DNA of 64,000 nucleotides from Natrinema ejinorense (GTDB lineage: Archaea; Halobacteriota; Halobacteria; Halobacteriales; Natrialbaceae). The DNA is taken from NCBI RefSeq assembly GCF_002494345.1, contig NZ_NXNI01000002.1:351921-415920 (forward strand). Direction: 5' to 3'. Below, one piece after another: positions 8,647 to 16,147 of this stretch. The position numbers and the translations under genes were made by a program. Under the pieces are notes generated by a model. The model did not search any database. It was not told the origin of the DNA and worked only from the letters and a program-made list of their open reading frames with translations. Within the stretch, counting starts at the first letter, position 1, and every line of letters starts with the position of its first letter.

Positions 8647-8685
8647 TACAAACATTTAAACGGTGTTAGCTCCTACGGAGACGTG
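8647..8685 (+). promoter_or_regulatory. promoter and ribosome binding site of the thioredoxin operon
   Basis: An AT-rich box, ACATTTAAACGG (about 8652-8663), sits about 30 nt upstream of the ATG at 8686, and a GGAG at 8677-8680 gives a short Shine-Dalgarno match. These decide the start at 8686 rather than an in-frame ATG at 8626, which would lie upstream of the TATA-like box. Confidence 0.5.
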
Positions 8686-9045
8686 ATGGCAACTGATGCA
8701 CACAGCGGAACTCCCGGACAGTCGATCGACGAACCGCTCTACGTCGAGGGCGAGACCCACCTCGAGGACGTCACGGCAGAACACGACGTCGTCCTCGTGG
8801 ACTTCTACGCCGACTGGTGTGGCCCCTGTCAGATGCTCGAGCCAGTTCTCGACGAATTGGCGGGCGAGACGGCCGCCGTGATCGCGAAAGTCGACGTCGA
8901 CGAACACCAACAGCTCGCGGGAGCCTTCGGCGTTCGTGGCGTCCCGACGCTCGTCCTCTTCGCGGACGGCGAGCAGGTCGAACAGCACACCGGCGTGCTG
9001 CCGGCGGACCGACTCCGCGACCTGATCGAGGGATACACTGAATGA
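8686..9045 (+). CDS. trxA: thioredoxin
   Basis: The 119-residue thioredoxin has the WCGPC active site at 44-48 in DFYADWCGPCQML, the cis-proline motif GVPTLVLF, and the usual C-terminal helix. It is a cytosolic dithiol-disulfide oxidoreductase. It overlaps the thioredoxin reductase gene by 4 nt (ATGA), so the two form a coupled electron-transfer pair: NAD(P)H to TrxB to this protein to target disulfides. About 20 residues before the domain are hydrophilic and haloarchaea-typical. Confidence 0.95.
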   Translation: MATDAHSGTPGQSIDEPLYVEGETHLEDVTAEHDVVLVDFYADWCGPCQMLEPVLDELAGETAAVIAKVDVDEHQQLAGAFGVRGVPTLVLFADGEQVEQHTGVLPADRLRDLIEGYTE

Positions 9046-10079
9046 ATGGGCCACCTGACGCGACCGTTCACGACGTCGTGATCGTCGGCTCCGGCGTCGC
9101 CGGCCTCTCGGCGGCCGTTTACGCCGCACGGGCCGACCTCGAGCCGCTGGTGCTCGAGGGGCCCGAACCGGGCGGCCAGCTGACGCTAACGACCGACGTC
9201 GAGAACTACCTGGGCTTCCCCGAGGGTATCGGCGGGATGGAGCTGATCGAGAACGGGAAGGAGCAGGCCGAGCGCTTCGGGGCCGCATTCACGCACGGCA
9301 CGGTCGAGCACGCGACGCTCGAGGAGCGTCCCTACGAACTCGGCCTCTCGAACGGCGATACCTTGCGAACGCGTGCGCTGATCGTCGCGAGCGGCGCGAG
9401 CGCTCGCTGGGTGGGTGCCGACGGCGAGGCCGAGTTGATGGGCTATGGCCTCTCGACGTGTGCGACCTGCGACGGCGCGTTCCACCGCGGGGACGACGTC
9501 CTCGTGGTCGGCGGCGGCGACAGCGCGATGGAAGAGGCGCTCTTCCTCGCGAAGTTTGCCGACAGCGTGACGATCGTTCACCGCCGCGAAGAGCTACGTG
9601 CGTCCGAGATCATGGCCGACCGGGCCCGCGACCACGACGCCATCGAATTCCGCTGGAACACGGAACTCGAGGCGTTGCACGGCTCGCAGGAGGCTGGGGT
9701 CACCGGTGCCACCCTCGTCTCCCACCCCGATGGCTATCCCAGCGAGAAAGCCGAATCCGGCGTCGACGTCGACCGGGAATCGGTCGACATCGGTGGCGTG
9801 TTCTACGCGATCGGTCACACGCCGAACACGGGTTTCCTCGAGGGCACCGCCGTCGAACGCGACGAAAACGGGTATCTCCGGACTCGATCGGACGCCGCTG
9901 GCCGGGCGACGACCGAAACGCACGTCGAGGGTGTCTTCGCGGCCGGAGACGTAGCCGATCCCAACTATCGGCAGGCGATCACCGCCGCCGGAACCGGGAG
10001 CATGGCGGCCCTCGACGCCGAAGCGTTCCTCGAACCGCTCGAGCGCGAGGAAGCGGCTGCGCCCGAGATTTCGACGTAG
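9042..10079 (+). CDS. trxB: thioredoxin-disulfide reductase
   Basis: The protein has 345 residues, within the family range. It has the FAD-binding VGSGVAGLSAAVYAAR (15-30), the redox-active CATC (140-143) in STCATCDGAFHRG, the second dinucleotide site VVGGGDSAMEEA, and the C-terminal GVFAAGDVAD FAD motif. It transfers electrons from NAD(P)H through FAD and the CATC disulfide to thioredoxin. Start and upstream stop overlap as ATGA, implying translational coupling with trxA. The C-terminal EREEAAAPEIST is an acidic halophilic tail. Confidence 0.95.
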   Translation: MNGPPDATVHDVVIVGSGVAGLSAAVYAARADLEPLVLEGPEPGGQLTLTTDVENYLGFPEGIGGMELIENGKEQAERFGAAFTHGTVEHATLEERPYELGLSNGDTLRTRALIVASGASARWVGADGEAELMGYGLSTCATCDGAFHRGDDVLVVGGGDSAMEEALFLAKFADSVTIVHRREELRASEIMADRARDHDAIEFRWNTELEALHGSQEAGVTGATLVSHPDGYPSEKAESGVDVDRESVDIGGVFYAIGHTPNTGFLEGTAVERDENGYLRTRSDAAGRATTETHVEGVFAAGDVADPNYRQAITAAGTGSMAALDAEAFLEPLEREEAAAPEIST

Positions 10080-10129
10080 CCGTCTCGCGTCGTCCGGTAC
10101 TGATCGCTGTTGTGACCGCCCCGTCGGTC

Positions 10130-10270
10130 GGCACTGTCTAGTTCTGCATCTCCTCTATCGGTGTCTTTCCATCGAGCGCTTGGTGCGATCTCTGCCGGTT
10201 GCAGTAATGTGTGAAGCGTTCAAGACACTGGCGGACGCTTGACCGACTGCTATCGTGTTCAGAGAAGCTG
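10130..10270 (-). pseudogene. 3' remnant of an IS6-type transposase with terminal repeat
   Basis: Read on the minus strand, the frame gives SSVRQCLERFTHYCNRQRSH, then QALDGKTPIEEMQN and a stop. This is the C-terminal end of a DDE transposase of the integrase-like fold (HYYNRQRPHQALDG-type ending). The TAG stop lies inside a 14-bp sequence, GGCACTGTCTAGTT (10130-10143 on the plus strand). The same sequence occurs at 41903-41916, at the other end of a related remnant, so it is probably this element's terminal inverted repeat. The 5' part of the gene is missing. Confidence 0.7.
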
Positions 10271-10297
10271 ATTCCATGTCACGGCGAACGGTCTGTG

Positions 10298-10894
10298 TCA
10301 CTGATCAGCAGTTCCTGCACAAGCGTTGCTAAAGCAGTTTGAGAAGGGTGTGGTTCGGCGTTTTATACAATTAGTGACGTGTTCGACACTGTTCCGATTG
10401 CCATGCCGTTCGTCTCTGCAATCGAGGCCATGTCGTTGGTAGGCATAGTTCAGCAGTTTATCGCCAGCGACGAGAAACACGGCGTCATCGACGTCGTGTT
10501 TCTCGCGTCATTCCGTGAAGAACGCACTAGCTATTACTTTGTTTCTAGTCGGTTCGAGCTTTGTATGGAGTAATCTGTCCGACTCTGGATCGACCGCAGC
10601 GTACAGCCAATACTGTTCATCACCGAGCCGGATCACCGTCTCGTCAACCGCGACGTGATCCGGATTTCGGCAGAAATTGGGCTGTAGGTCTGCCTTGTAA
10701 ACCCAGCTATGAACAGTCGATCGAGCCCGTTCCACATTGAATCTCTCGAGAACTCGAACAGTATTTGAAAGCGAGAGTCCAGCAAGGTGGAGCTGAATAC
10801 TGAGCTTCATCAACAGCCGCGGTGTTGCCTCTCGCTCCACAAAATCCAAGTCGAACTGGCCGATACTAGAACTGAGGCGTGCGTTTTCGAGCAT
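10298..10894 (-). pseudogene. degenerate IS6-family transposase with in-frame stop
   Basis: The frame reads FVEREATPRLLMKLSIQLHL, AGLSLSNTVRVLERF, HVAVDETVIRLGDEQYWLYA and AVDPESDRLLHTKLEPTRNK, which matches haloarchaeal IS6-type transposases from their start. It is interrupted by an in-frame TGA at 10508-10510, between FFTE and REKHDVDDAVFLV. The same frame then continues through RHGNRNSVEH and KRRTTPFSNCFS to a premature stop at 10298. The expected C-terminal tail is absent. The element is inactive and abuts a fragment of a second transposase type. Confidence 0.85.
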
Positions 10895-11008
10895 AGAACA
10901 CTTTGAAAACGCTACGCCTCATTCCTTCAACCTTATCTGAACACCGCCGGTGCGGGAAGCCTCGTCGTTCACGGCGAGGGGGACGTCACCTTGGCTGCGT
11001 CATTGTTG

Positions 11009-11094
11009 CTATAGTAGCAACTGAAACGATTTACACACTGATCGCAACGCTGTCGTGCGATCAGGTGTGCAATGACTTTCAGTTGCTACTATAG
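11009..11094. repeat. 86-bp palindromic MITE-like element, copy 1
   Basis: The perfect 18-bp terminal inverted repeats are CTATAGTAGCAACTGAAA (11009-11026) and its reverse complement (11077-11094). The interior is itself nearly self-complementary (ACACACTGATCGCA against TGCGATCAGGTGTG, around a short GTCG-containing loop), so the whole unit folds into one long hairpin. It encodes no protein. A second copy lies at 44110-44195 in the same orientation, with most interior bases kept. This looks like a miniature inverted-repeat transposable element or a mobile structured RNA. Its right arm overlaps the 3' end of the DoxX gene. Confidence 0.8.
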
Positions 11095-11507
11095 TTAGAT
11101 TGTTCGTGGCCTCGAATCAAGCGATCAATACTATACTGTCCGCTTCCGTACACGATAAGCAGGAGGAACGACGCGATATAAAGCAGGCCGAGTTCGCCGC
11201 CGTTTTCGATCGGGATTAGTCCGTTCGGTAGGTGTTCGAGGACCTGCGCTGTGACCATCTCTCCAGCTGTAATAACGGCAACGAGTCGAGTTCCCACGCC
11301 AATGACGATCAGGAGGCCGCCGAGTAACTCTACGATCCCAGCGATTCCGTACAGACTATTCAGCGATACGGTTCCGCCGCTTCCATCTACGCCGCCGAAC
11401 AACCCGAACACCTTCTGGAGTCCATGTTGCATAAATAATACCCCAATGAGTGCACGGACGACGGAATAAACGGGCTCTTCGTGTGATTCTGCTAGTTGGC
11501 CGATCAT
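11079..11507 (-). CDS. DoxX family membrane protein
   Basis: The protein has 142 residues and four hydrophobic segments (about 15-32, 50-70, 75-92 and 105-122), with the DoxX pattern RALIGVLFMQHGLQKVFGLF, GIAGIVELLGGLLIVIGVGT and ENGGELGLLYI. DoxX proteins are small inner-membrane proteins linked to thiosulfate:quinone oxidation or redox stress. The last residues (about NYSSN) and the stop codon are supplied by the right arm of the MITE-like repeat. The original C-terminus was therefore replaced or extended, but the conserved domain is intact. It is the first intact gene after the transposase debris. Confidence 0.88.
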   Translation of the reverse strand: MIGQLAESHEEPVYSVVRALIGVLFMQHGLQKVFGLFGGVDGSGGTVSLNSLYGIAGIVELLGGLLIVIGVGTRLVAVITAGEMVTAQVLEHLPNGLIPIENGGELGLLYIASFLLLIVYGSGQYSIDRLIRGHEQSNYSSN

Positions 11508-11803
11508 AGCATCTATTGTATTTATCGGAAATTACTTGTGGTAAATATTTGGTTGCCGGAGAGTATTGTCAACGGACAATATAATTGTCTGTATGCGAGT
11601 TACGATCCGCAATCTCATTTCGGATGTTCAAACCATTCCGGTTATATTATTTGATTGTCCACCTCTTACTAGGAAACTTACAAGAGACGGATGGTGTTGC
11701 TGGACGAATCTCGATTGGGTCTCCCAACGACAGAGTAGTAATTAATATTACAAAAATTGCGTTTCGAGAACACTTTTGACCGTACCACCGGTAAGCGGCC
11801 AGT
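11508..11803. other. AT-rich intergenic region
   Basis: The stretch of about 296 bp is clearly richer in A/T than the region before 10 kb (for example around 11560-11600 and 11740-11775). No protein-like frame or known RNA was recognised. It must hold the promoters of DoxX (leftward) and of the FMN reductase (rightward). Confidence 0.35.
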
Positions 11804-12376
11804 ATGGGCGGCAGTAGCAAAAGGAACGTTGTTGCGCTCTGTGGAAGCCTGCGCGACGAGAGCAAGACGCGAATCGTCCTTACGGAAGTCCTCGAGGCAG
11901 CGCAGGAGGAGGGGGCTACAACGGAGTTAATCGATTTGCGCTCGTATGAGTTGCCAAGTCTGTACGCGACGGAGTCGCCCACACCGGACGCCAAAGCGCT
12001 TCAAAAGACCGTCGACGCGGCCGACAGCGTTTTACTCGGAACACCGAACTATCACGGATCGTTTTCCGGGTCGCTGAAGAATGCACTCGACTATTGCGGG
12101 CGCGACGAGTTTGCGGGAACAACGGTCGGATTGGTTGAAGTTGCAGCCGGGGACTTTCCTGGATCTGCGCTTATGCACTTGCGAACCGTCGCTCGAACGC
12201 TTCACGCATGGACGTTACCGACTGAAGTCGCGATCCCGAACTCTCATTCGATGGTCGGAACCGATGGAATCAACGACGAAGAGCTGACGTCTCGTGCTCG
12301 AAAGTTAGGACGAGAGTTGACCATCTTCGCAGGTATTGCCGACTACGTCGCTTCCACTCCTACCCCAAATGCCTAG
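11804..12376 (+). CDS. NADPH-dependent FMN reductase family protein
   Basis: The 190-residue flavodoxin-like protein has the early phosphate-binding GSLRDESKTR (about 13-22) and the flavin-contacting GTPNYHGSFSGSLKNALDY (about 78-96), both signatures of the NADPH-dependent FMN reductase/azoreductase family. It should reduce FMN or a quinone with NAD(P)H in the cytosol. The following oxidoreductase begins 128 bp later on the same strand, so a common transcript is possible. The substrate is not deducible. Confidence 0.88.
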   Translation: MGGSSKRNVVALCGSLRDESKTRIVLTEVLEAAQEEGATTELIDLRSYELPSLYATESPTPDAKALQKTVDAADSVLLGTPNYHGSFSGSLKNALDYCGRDEFAGTTVGLVEVAAGDFPGSALMHLRTVARTLHAWTLPTEVAIPNSHSMVGTDGINDEELTSRARKLGRELTIFAGIADYVASTPTPNA

Positions 12377-12504
12377 AAATGACAGTTCGGCTTTCGGCGT
12401 GTCGACGGCGCTTCAGGAGGCGATTTGCCGATGGCGTCCCAGAACGGAGAGTCGACGACGATAGTATCGGTGAGTCAATAATCGAACGACAGTCCCTAAT
12501 TCCG

Positions 12505-13488
12505 ATGGCTACAGAACAAACGAATGCCGTTCGAGTCCACACGTTCGGTGGCTCGGACGTGCTCACGCACGAGGAAGTACCGCGTCCTGAACCGACCGAC
12601 GACGAACTGCTGGCTAGGGTCCACGCAGCCGGCGTGAATCCAGTTGACTGGATGATTCGCGAAGGATACACGGACGAAGCGCTGGATCCAACCCTTCCCT
12701 GGATCCCCGGGTGGGACTTCTCCGGGGTCGTTGAGGCGACCGGATCGAACGTAAGCGCATTCGATGCCGGCGACGAGGTATTTGGAATGGTCCGGATGCC
12801 GGATCCGGGCGAGACATATGCGGAGTACACGGCCGTTCCCGCCGACGAGGTCGTTGAGAAGCCTGCGTCGCTCTCGCATACTGAAGCAGCAGCTGTGCCA
12901 ATGGTCTCCTTGACGGCCTGGCGTGCGCTCTTTGAAAAGGGCGAACTCGGAGACGGCGACCGTGTATTGATCCATGCTGCGGCAGGTGGTGTCGGTCACA
13001 TGGCAGTCCAGCTTGCTGCGGACGCCGGCGCACACGTTATCGGCACTGCATCCGGACGGAACGAGGAGTACCTCCGTCGCCTTGGGGTCGACGAGTTCGT
13101 TAATTACCGTGAGCAGCGATTCGAAGCGGTTGTCGATCCGGTGGATGTCGTCCTCGATGCGGTCGGGGACGACACGCTCGAGCGGTCGATCGATGTGCTT
13201 CGAGACGGGGCGATACTCGTTACCCTCCCGGTCCCGCCGTCGGACGAAATCGTCGAAACGGCTGCGGAACAGCACGATGCGGATGTACGGTGGTTTAGCG
13301 TCGAACCGGATGCAACAACGCTGACGGAAATCGTCGAGAAAATCGATTCGGGAACGATCGAGCCGACGATAAATAGTACGTATCCGCTTACGGAGGCCGC
13401 GGCTGCACACGAAGAGAGCGAGAACGGACATGTCCGTGGCAAGCTCGTGCTCGAACTAAACGGCCACTCCGACAATAATTCCCGATAA
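12505..13488 (+). CDS. NADP-dependent zinc-less medium-chain dehydrogenase/reductase (quinone oxidoreductase type)
   Basis: The 327-residue MDR protein begins MATEQTNAVRVHTFGGSDVL. It has AAGVNPVDWMIREG, PGWDFSGVVEATG, then the nucleotide-binding AAAGGVGHMAVQLAADAGA and GTASGRNEEYLRRLG. It has none of the structural-zinc cysteines, so it belongs to the quinone oxidoreductase/zeta-crystallin-like group. The frame extends 126 nt upstream, but that part is basic and unlike the family, so the ATG at 12505 is chosen. The stop overlaps the RidA start by one base (TAATG), so the two are coupled. Confidence 0.9.
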   Translation: MATEQTNAVRVHTFGGSDVLTHEEVPRPEPTDDELLARVHAAGVNPVDWMIREGYTDEALDPTLPWIPGWDFSGVVEATGSNVSAFDAGDEVFGMVRMPDPGETYAEYTAVPADEVVEKPASLSHTEAAAVPMVSLTAWRALFEKGELGDGDRVLIHAAAGGVGHMAVQLAADAGAHVIGTASGRNEEYLRRLGVDEFVNYREQRFEAVVDPVDVVLDAVGDDTLERSIDVLRDGAILVTLPVPPSDEIVETAAEQHDADVRWFSVEPDATTLTEIVEKIDSGTIEPTINSTYPLTEAAAAHEESENGHVRGKLVLELNGHSDNNSR

Positions 13489-13925
13489 TGATAGATCGAA
13501 CGAACCCTGAGAACGTTTATACCCCCGCTGGGAACGCCTACACGCAAGTCATTGGAACGAACGCCGACCGAATGGTCCACGTTGCCGGAACCGTTCCGGA
13601 GAACGAATCGAGCGAACTTGTCGGGGTTGGAGACATGGATGCACAGATCGAACAGGTAATGCAGAATATCAGCCGCTCACTCGCCGCCGAGGGGTGCGAC
13701 CTCTCGGACGTTGTGCGAATCAGGATCTTTACGACGGATATGGACGCGTACATGCGTGCACAGCGGACCGTCGGGAGTTACTTCTCGGACGGCGAATGCC
13801 CAACGTCAACGCTCGTCGGCGTTGATCGACTTGCGGATTCCTTCCACGGTATTGCACCCGGCGAACCGACCGATATTGAGCCACGCTACCTCGTGGAAGT
13901 CGACGCGACGGCAGTCACTGAGTAG
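13488..13925 (+). CDS. RidA family (YjgF/UK114) protein
   Basis: The 145-residue protein has the RidA fold: an N-terminal PENVYTPAGNAYTQVIGTNADR, then HVAGTVPENE, QIEQVMQNISRSLAAEGCDL and VVRIRIFTTDMDAY. The canonical Arg of imine deaminases (normally in an RxxVQ/VRV stretch near residue 105) is not clearly present, so true enamine/imine deaminase activity is uncertain. Many such paralogues serve catabolic pathways of nitrogen compounds. It is coupled to the upstream oxidoreductase and lies 2 kb before an amidase. Confidence 0.88.
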   Translation: MIDRTNPENVYTPAGNAYTQVIGTNADRMVHVAGTVPENESSELVGVGDMDAQIEQVMQNISRSLAAEGCDLSDVVRIRIFTTDMDAYMRAQRTVGSYFSDGECPTSTLVGVDRLADSFHGIAPGEPTDIEPRYLVEVDATAVTE

Positions 13926-14007
13926 CGTCCCGTCACTCCCGTTGTGAACGCTCCTCGAAGTCGTTCCTTGAGTGCCATTTATCACCCCCGTTCTCGTTTA
14001 GTGACCT

Positions 14008-14901
14008 ATGGACCGAATCGAAGCCATCGAGATGGCCGAAGAGTCGGACCACTGTATCCGACCCGCCGAAGCGTTCTCGTTGTTGGGAAACGAGACACGG
14101 ATAAAGATCCTCGAGACGCTTTGGAAAGCAGAGGAACAGCCGGTGCCGTTTTCCAGACTCTACGAGGCGGCTGACGTTACGAACAGTTCGAAGTTCAACT
14201 ATCATCTGGGAAAGCTCTTGGGGCAGTACATTCGGAAAACCGACGGTGGATATGAACTCCGCACTGCCGGGAAGTCCGTGGTCGGGATGATCGTGAAGGG
14301 ATCGTTCAATGCCCATCCACAGCCCGACCCGTTCGAAGTTGACGAGCCGTGTACGAAATGTAGCGGACAGTTGATGGCGCGATACGAGAACGAGATGTTA
14401 GCTATCGAGTGTTCGTCCTGTGATCGCGGCCACGGCCGATACTCGTTCCCACCAGGCGGAATGCTCGGCCGCGATAACGATGAACTCCTAACCGTGTTCG
14501 ATCGACGCGTTCGTCACCTCCTGAACCTCGCTCAAGATGGCGTTTGTCCGGAATGTAGCGGGAAAATAAGATCCATGATCGAAATGGGTGAAATTGAAAC
14601 TCACGATGCCGAAATCTCCGTTCGATTCGTTTGTCAGCAGTGTAACCATACCCTTCAGGCACCGATCGGGTTCACCCTTTTAAACCGATCGCCGGTCGTC
14701 ACCTTCTACCGCGATCATGGTCTCGAACTTGCGGATCGTCGGTATTGGCGACTTCCGTGGTGTGTAAGCGATGACTGTACGACAATTCGATCGGTCACCC
14801 CTCACTCGTTCGACGTCGCCCTAACGCTTGATTCAGAAACGCTTTGTATAACGCTCGATCGCGATCTGAATCTGATTCGGACTCGACGGATCGCTCTCTA
14901 A
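14008..14901 (+). CDS. haloarchaeal winged-helix (ArsR-like) regulator with C-terminal zinc ribbons
   Basis: The protein has 297 residues. The N-terminal winged helix (about 18-95) contains AFSLLGNETRIKILETLW and SKFNYHLGKLLGQYIRKTDG. Two zinc-ribbon-like segments follow: CTKCSG with CSSC (about 112-140) and CPECSG with CQQC (about 178-215). A beta-rich C-terminal part comes last. The overall type is common in Halobacteria as a ligand- or redox-sensing transcription factor. Its place between the RidA and alcohol dehydrogenase genes, all rightward, suggests it controls this set and the amidase. The ligand is unknown. Confidence 0.85.
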   Translation: MDRIEAIEMAEESDHCIRPAEAFSLLGNETRIKILETLWKAEEQPVPFSRLYEAADVTNSSKFNYHLGKLLGQYIRKTDGGYELRTAGKSVVGMIVKGSFNAHPQPDPFEVDEPCTKCSGQLMARYENEMLAIECSSCDRGHGRYSFPPGGMLGRDNDELLTVFDRRVRHLLNLAQDGVCPECSGKIRSMIEMGEIETHDAEISVRFVCQQCNHTLQAPIGFTLLNRSPVVTFYRDHGLELADRRYWRLPWCVSDDCTTIRSVTPHSFDVALTLDSETLCITLDRDLNLIRTRRIAL

Positions 14902-15034
14902 ATATAAGGACTATTACAAAAATATTGTTTGGCTCATATTTAATTGGTATTAGAACCTCTGAAGAGAAGATGAAAACCAGACCGATCGATCGAGACCAGA
15001 TCGAGGAGCAACTGGGAGTTCCCAGTGGTCAGCG

Positions 15035-16039
15035 ATGAAGGCAGTCGAAGTGCCGTCGCCGGGCGGTGCGTTCGAAGTCGTCGAACGAGAACGGCCCGAA
15101 CCGGAGGGGGACCAGGTTCTGATCGAGGTGGATGCCTGTGGCGTCTGTCACGGCGATGCAGCCGTAAAAGAGGGTGACTTTCCTGGAATCGATTATCCAC
15201 GGATTCCAGGCCACGAGGTCGCAGGACACATCGACGCGGTCGGTAGTAACGTAACGGAGTGGGAAGTCGACGATCGGGTCTGTGTTGGCTGGCACGGCGG
15301 ACACTGTTTTGTCTGCGATTCCTGTAGACGTGGCGACTTCACGAACTGCAGCTCTAGTGAGATAACTGGTCTCACTACCAATGGTGGATACGCCGAGTAC
15401 ATGGTCGCCCCACGGGAGGCAGTTGCTCGTATCCCTGATGAGTTAGATGCCGTCTCTGCCGGACCGTTGGTGTGTGCCGGGTTGACGGCTTACAATTCGA
15501 TTCGAAACATGGATGTCTCACCTGGCGACACCGTGGCGGTCCAAGGTATCGGTGGTGTCGGTCACATGGGGATCCAATTTGGATCGGAGATGGGCTTTGA
15601 AACCGTTGGCCTGTCACGCGGAACTGAAAAGCGTGAGTTGGCGTTCGACCTCGGTGCGGACCACTTCATCGATACCGAGGAAACGGACCCGGTTGATCGC
15701 CTTCGAGAACTCGGCGGGGCGGACCTCGTGTTGGCGACTGCACCAAGTACGGCTGCTATCGAATCGATCATAGGTGGACTCGCCGAAAACGGGGACCTCC
15801 TCGTCGTGGCAGCGCCACACGAGCCCCTAGAGGCTCCAGTTAGCCAGTTGATCAACGCACGACAGTCGATCCACGGGTGGTACTCCGGACACAGCCGCGA
15901 CGCGGAAGATACGCTCGAGTTCAGTTCGTTGCAGGGAGTCGAACCGCTCATCGAGACCTATCCGCTCGAACGGGCCCCAGACGCCTACGACGCGATGATG
16001 GCTAACGACACCCGGTTCAGAGCCGTGTTGGAACCGTAG
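15035..16039 (+). CDS. zinc-dependent alcohol dehydrogenase
   Basis: The 334-residue MDR enzyme has catalytic-zinc residues in CGVCHGD (about 36-42) and PGHEVAGH, and structural-zinc cysteines in CFVCDSCRRGDFTNC (about 90-104). The Rossmann domain includes VQGIGGVGHMGIQF. This is the AdhP/AdhA-like group that interconverts alcohols and aldehydes with NAD(P). The ATG at 15035 directly precedes the first strand (MKAVEV). It lies between the winged-helix regulator and the amidase, suggesting a pathway in which amide cleavage and alcohol oxidation are linked. The substrate is unknown. Confidence 0.92.
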   Translation: MKAVEVPSPGGAFEVVERERPEPEGDQVLIEVDACGVCHGDAAVKEGDFPGIDYPRIPGHEVAGHIDAVGSNVTEWEVDDRVCVGWHGGHCFVCDSCRRGDFTNCSSSEITGLTTNGGYAEYMVAPREAVARIPDELDAVSAGPLVCAGLTAYNSIRNMDVSPGDTVAVQGIGGVGHMGIQFGSEMGFETVGLSRGTEKRELAFDLGADHFIDTEETDPVDRLRELGGADLVLATAPSTAAIESIIGGLAENGDLLVVAAPHEPLEAPVSQLINARQSIHGWYSGHSRDAEDTLEFSSLQGVEPLIETYPLERAPDAYDAMMANDTRFRAVLEP

Positions 16040-16147
16040 CCACGTTGGAGAACCGATCAGGATCACAACGCAGGCTCCACGCTACGGAATCGGTCCGGCG
16101 TGACCTGCTGATGGAAGCCAGCCGAAGAACGCGACCGATATCAACAG

